Origin: Fluviicola chungangensis
GTDB lineage: Bacteria > Bacteroidota > Bacteroidia > Flavobacteriales_D > Crocinitomicaceae
Length of the DNA: 64,000 bases
Assembly (NCBI RefSeq): GCF_007558725.1
Contig: NZ_VLPL01000002.1
Span: forward strand, 1-64,000
Reading direction: 5' to 3'
This document shows, one piece after another, positions 61,786 through 64,000 of this stretch. Every line of letters begins with the position of its first letter. Position 1 is the stretch's first letter. The position numbers were made by a program, and so were the translations under genes. Below the pieces are notes generated by a model. The model was not told the DNA's origin. It worked only from the letters and a program-made list of their open reading frames with translations, and made no database searches.

Positions 61786-61840
61786 AAAAGAAACGGGAAC
61801 ACAATTAGTGTTCCCGTTTCCAATATTCTTCTATCCGGAA

Positions 61841-62371
61841 CTAAACTTTCATTCCTTTAACCACCCGGTCTTTTCGTTTTGTCTTCTGAAGTTTCTTTAT
61901 ACGAACCTGCAAAAACGCGCTGCTTCCACCGGAAGCAATCGTATATGTCTCACCTCCGTATTCCATCGTTCCTCCGTTGTTTTTCCAATCTGCAACCAGA
62001 TAGTATTTTCCGCTTGTCTGCGTAGCACGTGTTGCAAATTTAACGACACGACCCGAGCCAACTTCAAAACGAACGATTACCTCGTTATTCGGTCCTATTT
62101 TTTCAAAAACGCCTCTGGTATTTGTCGGGATAATTATCCGGTCCTGTGTTTTGGAAGAGCTCACAACCAACTCTCCCGAATTACCGGTTCCCTGATTCCC
62201 TGAAGATTGACTTTTCTCCAAAATAATATTCGAAGACGTATAAAACTGAACCTTCGTCATGTTCTCCGGTGTCAAATCAAAATCCTGTTTTACTTGATCT
62301 GTGTAAGGAATTTTTTGAGCACAACTTACAACAAGAAGAGATAAAACTGCAAAAGCAAAAATTCGTTTCAT
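61841..62371 (-). CDS. Hypothetical lipoprotein, 176 aa
   Basis: Lipobox VVSC at about residue 17 (MKRIFAFAVLSLLVVSC). The mature part begins AQKIPYTDQVKQDFDLTPENMTKVQFYTSSNIILEKSQSS, a start shared by a family of small Bacteroidota lipoproteins, then a beta-rich core (RIIIPTNTRGVFEKIGPNNEVIVRFEVGSGRVVKFAT) and a basic C-terminus (KKLQKTKRKDRVVKGMKV). A TATTTTTG box at 62401-62408 gives a leader of about 25 nt. Function unknown. Confidence 0.78.
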   Translation of the reverse strand: MKRIFAFAVLSLLVVSCAQKIPYTDQVKQDFDLTPENMTKVQFYTSSNIILEKSQSSGNQGTGNSGELVVSSSKTQDRIIIPTNTRGVFEKIGPNNEVIVRFEVGSGRVVKFATRATQTSGKYYLVADWKNNGGTMEYGGETYTIASGGSSAFLQVRIKKLQKTKRKDRVVKGMKV

Positions 62372-62400
62372 GTTTTAAAAATTTGTCCGTTTCAAGGCAC

Positions 62401-62408
62401 CAAAAATA
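62401..62408 (-). promoter_or_regulatory. -7 box of the 62371 lipoprotein gene
   Basis: TATTTTTG on the minus strand, 29 nt before the ATG. Confidence 0.5.
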
Positions 62409-62443
62409 GCGCCAATTTTTAATTTATAGCAAATATAATCTTT

Positions 62444-63211
62444 TTAATCCTCCGCGTTTCGATGAAGCGGAAACAAAACCGGTCTGCTTGGTGTTGCATC
62501 GTTTACAAAGGGTGCGGTTTGAAGATTCAGCATATATTCTCCATCCGGAATGCCGTCCGGAACATAAATCATTTCCGTAATTGTTCTATCAAACCGTTCT
62601 TGCTTCGGAACACCCCAAAAACCATGGTGAAAAGCCAATTCTCCCCCATCTTTTTCCCGGTCGACCGAAGGCGTGTCGATCAATAAATGAAGCACCTCCA
62701 ATTCATTCAGGATCGGCAAAATATCCACATCGCAATAAGCAGGATTCGTATCGGAATAATTCACGTGCATTTTCCCCTCCTCATTCGGAAGTGTGCGTAT
62801 GAGAAGTGCTTCACTCTTCATTCCTGTTAATTGAGAAGAAATAGTTGCTGCCGTAATTACGCGGTCAACGGATCCGTCGGGCTGTAAGCGGATTTCCGGG
62901 GAAACCGTAATAACAACCGCAGAATACAGCAATTTATCAATGATGCCGTTTACGGAATGTACCTCAGAAGTAATGTGTCCCAAACACTCCGTATGCGTTC
63001 CATGTCCGTGCGGATTGAACCGGATTGAACGGAAATTAACACTTCCGCCTTCTACCACTGCGCCTACCCAGCCATTTTCCCGCACAGGTTCAATAACCGG
63101 TGGTGAAACGTACCACGCACACACATTTTGTTCCGATCCTTCCAGAGGAATAGCACAATCTATTCCTTCATTTGTTAAAATATAGCTTCCGTCTCCAAGA
63201 AATAATTGCAT
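62444..63211 (-). CDS. Cyclase-family protein (kynurenine-formamidase-like metal hydrolase)
   Basis: 255 aa. The metal-binding motif NPHGHGTHTECLGHI corresponds to the HxGTHxD/E motif of the cyclase/KynB family (PF04199), and LLIDTPSVDRE with FHHGFWG supplies the second set of conserved residues. Family members hydrolyse N-formylkynurenine or related amides and cyclic compounds. Given kmo and kynU 35 kb away, a formamidase role is attractive, but the protein is longer than typical KynB and the motif has Glu in place of Asp, so this is inference. It lies 8 bp downstream of the M48 peptidase gene in the same direction. Confidence 0.85.
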   Translation of the reverse strand: MQLFLGDGSYILTNEGIDCAIPLEGSEQNVCAWYVSPPVIEPVRENGWVGAVVEGGSVNFRSIRFNPHGHGTHTECLGHITSEVHSVNGIIDKLLYSAVVITVSPEIRLQPDGSVDRVITAATISSQLTGMKSEALLIRTLPNEEGKMHVNYSDTNPAYCDVDILPILNELEVLHLLIDTPSVDREKDGGELAFHHGFWGVPKQERFDRTITEMIYVPDGIPDGEYMLNLQTAPFVNDATPSRPVLFPLHRNAED

Positions 63212-63219
63212 ACTGATGT

Positions 63220-64000
63220 TTAAGGTAATTTGGCCATGATCTTTTTATACTCAGAAGCAAAATCATTTACTCCCTGACAGGCCATTTCAATGCGGTAGTT
63301 CCTGAATGCTTCTATGCGATTTTCAGGATTCGGATGTGTACTTAAGAATTCCGGTACGCGGGAACCTCCTGCAGCGTTGATCTTTTCAAAAAATCCTGCT
63401 CCGCCATCTGCCTGGTAAACCGTCGGGCAAAGGTATGTTACCGAGCCTTTATCTGCTTCCGCTTCATGGTTGCGGGAGAATTTCAAACCGACCAGTCCGG
63501 AGGTAATCTGTGCCAACTGCTGATGATCCCCGGCAATAATTGAAAGCAATGTTTGAACCCCGTACATCTGTGTCATTTGACGTGTAGAATGGCGAAAATC
63601 CGCGTGTGCAATTTCATGTCCCAATACACCGGCCAATTGAGCTTCATTGTCCAAATATTTCAGAATCCCGGTATAAACGTAAATGTAGCCACCCGGAGTG
63701 CAAAATGCATTCAATGTGCTGTCATCGTGAATGATACGCAATCTCCACGCAAAATCCCCTTTGTGCTGCACTTGTCCTGAATTCAAAATGGTATTCCGGA
63801 TTTTATACAGGTACTGATATATTTCTTTGTGTGAAGCCGAATCCAGTAAGGGATATTCCTTCGGGTTTCCATCAATTTCAGCTGCTACCTGAGCACCCAA
63901 CTGACGATCTTGTTCTACCGGGAAAAGATTAAATCCCGATCCTAACTTTTTGGACCCGTTACAATTCATTAAGGACCCTGCGCCACCAATTAACAATAAA
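63220..64000 (-). CDS. M48-family metallopeptidase lipoprotein (N-terminus cut by window edge)
   Basis: The frame is open to the right edge; the visible start is hydrophobic (LLIGGAGSLMNC), so the signal peptide and its true start lie outside or end here. The catalytic zinc motif HEIAH (GVLGHEIAHADFRHSTRQM) and the third ligand Glu in NHEAEADKGSV identify an M48 peptidase of the BepA/YfgC or LoiP type. FLSTHPNPENRIEAFR near the C-terminus is typical of secreted members. Such enzymes degrade misassembled outer-membrane proteins. It is followed closely by the cyclase-family gene. Confidence 0.93.
   Translation of the reverse strand, partial: LLLIGGAGSLMNCNGSKKLGSGFNLFPVEQDRQLGAQVAAEIDGNPKEYPLLDSASHKEIYQYLYKIRNTILNSGQVQHKGDFAWRLRIIHDDSTLNAFCTPGGYIYVYTGILKYLDNEAQLAGVLGHEIAHADFRHSTRQMTQMYGVQTLLSIIAGDHQQLAQITSGLVGLKFSRNHEAEADKGSVTYLCPTVYQADGGAGFFEKINAAGGSRVPEFLSTHPNPENRIEAFRNYRIEMACQGVNDFASEYKKIMAKLP

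Overview
The window comes from a member of the Bacteroidota, most likely the Flavobacteriia and plausibly a Fluviicola/Crocinitomicaceae-type organism. The signs are: several large secreted proteins ending in type IX secretion (T9SS) C-terminal sorting domains (YPNP...GxY...K), delta-60, SprB-like and GCDS repeats, promoters of the Bacteroidota type (-7 box TAnnTTTG) with few Shine-Dalgarno sequences, a kynurenine pathway, and moderate GC content. The genus is inference. No rRNA, tRNA, CRISPR array or insertion sequence was seen.

Layout. 1-11.7 kb: two paralogous giant secreted delta-60 repeat proteins on the minus strand (the first runs off the left edge and carries a 153-bp coding tandem array), flanking a lipoprotein and a LytS/LytTR two-component pair. 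11.8-17.1 kb: gcvP, a small lipoprotein, and an overlapping aminotransferase/omega-amidase pair. 17.1-24 kb: a T9SS cargo protein, a YqaA-like membrane protein, dxr and several small proteins, including a SUFU-domain protein and an ArsC/Spx-like protein. 25-29.2 kb: kmo and kynU (tryptophan catabolism), then hemL.

29.2-31.1 kb is a small AT-rich accessory island between inverted copies of a dispersed hairpin repeat. It holds a candidate structured RNA with its own promoter and terminator, a coiled-coil plus winged-helix-like protein, and a divergent pair (XRE regulator and 94-aa orphan) around palindromic operator candidates. 31.1-37.7 kb: metF, lipoproteins, two short transcription units that share an AAGTAGTAGTAG box and end in strong terminators, and a secreted haem-copper monooxygenase-like protein.

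37.7-46.1 kb: S41 peptidase, dCMP deaminase, an orphan OmpR-type regulator, a secreted lysyl-endopeptidase-like protease followed at once by two glycosyltransferases, and ftsE. 46.3-51.7 kb: a 1028-aa TPR protein coupled to an outer-membrane barrel, plus a lipoprotein. 51.7-56.5 kb: HxlR regulator, a three-gene MacAB-like ABC export operon, and an HU-CCDC81/SPOR protein. 56.6-64 kb: SprB-like T9SS protein, polysaccharide flippase, enoyl-CoA hydratase, hemJ, a lipoprotein, a cyclase-family protein and an M48 peptidase cut by the right edge.

The most systematic signal is that at least nine unrelated genes have a TAnnTTTG box only 4-5 nt before the ATG, which implies leaderless mRNAs and fixes several start codons. 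The least explained parts are the 29.2-31.1 kb island and the twin short RNAs at 33.4 and 34.4 kb.
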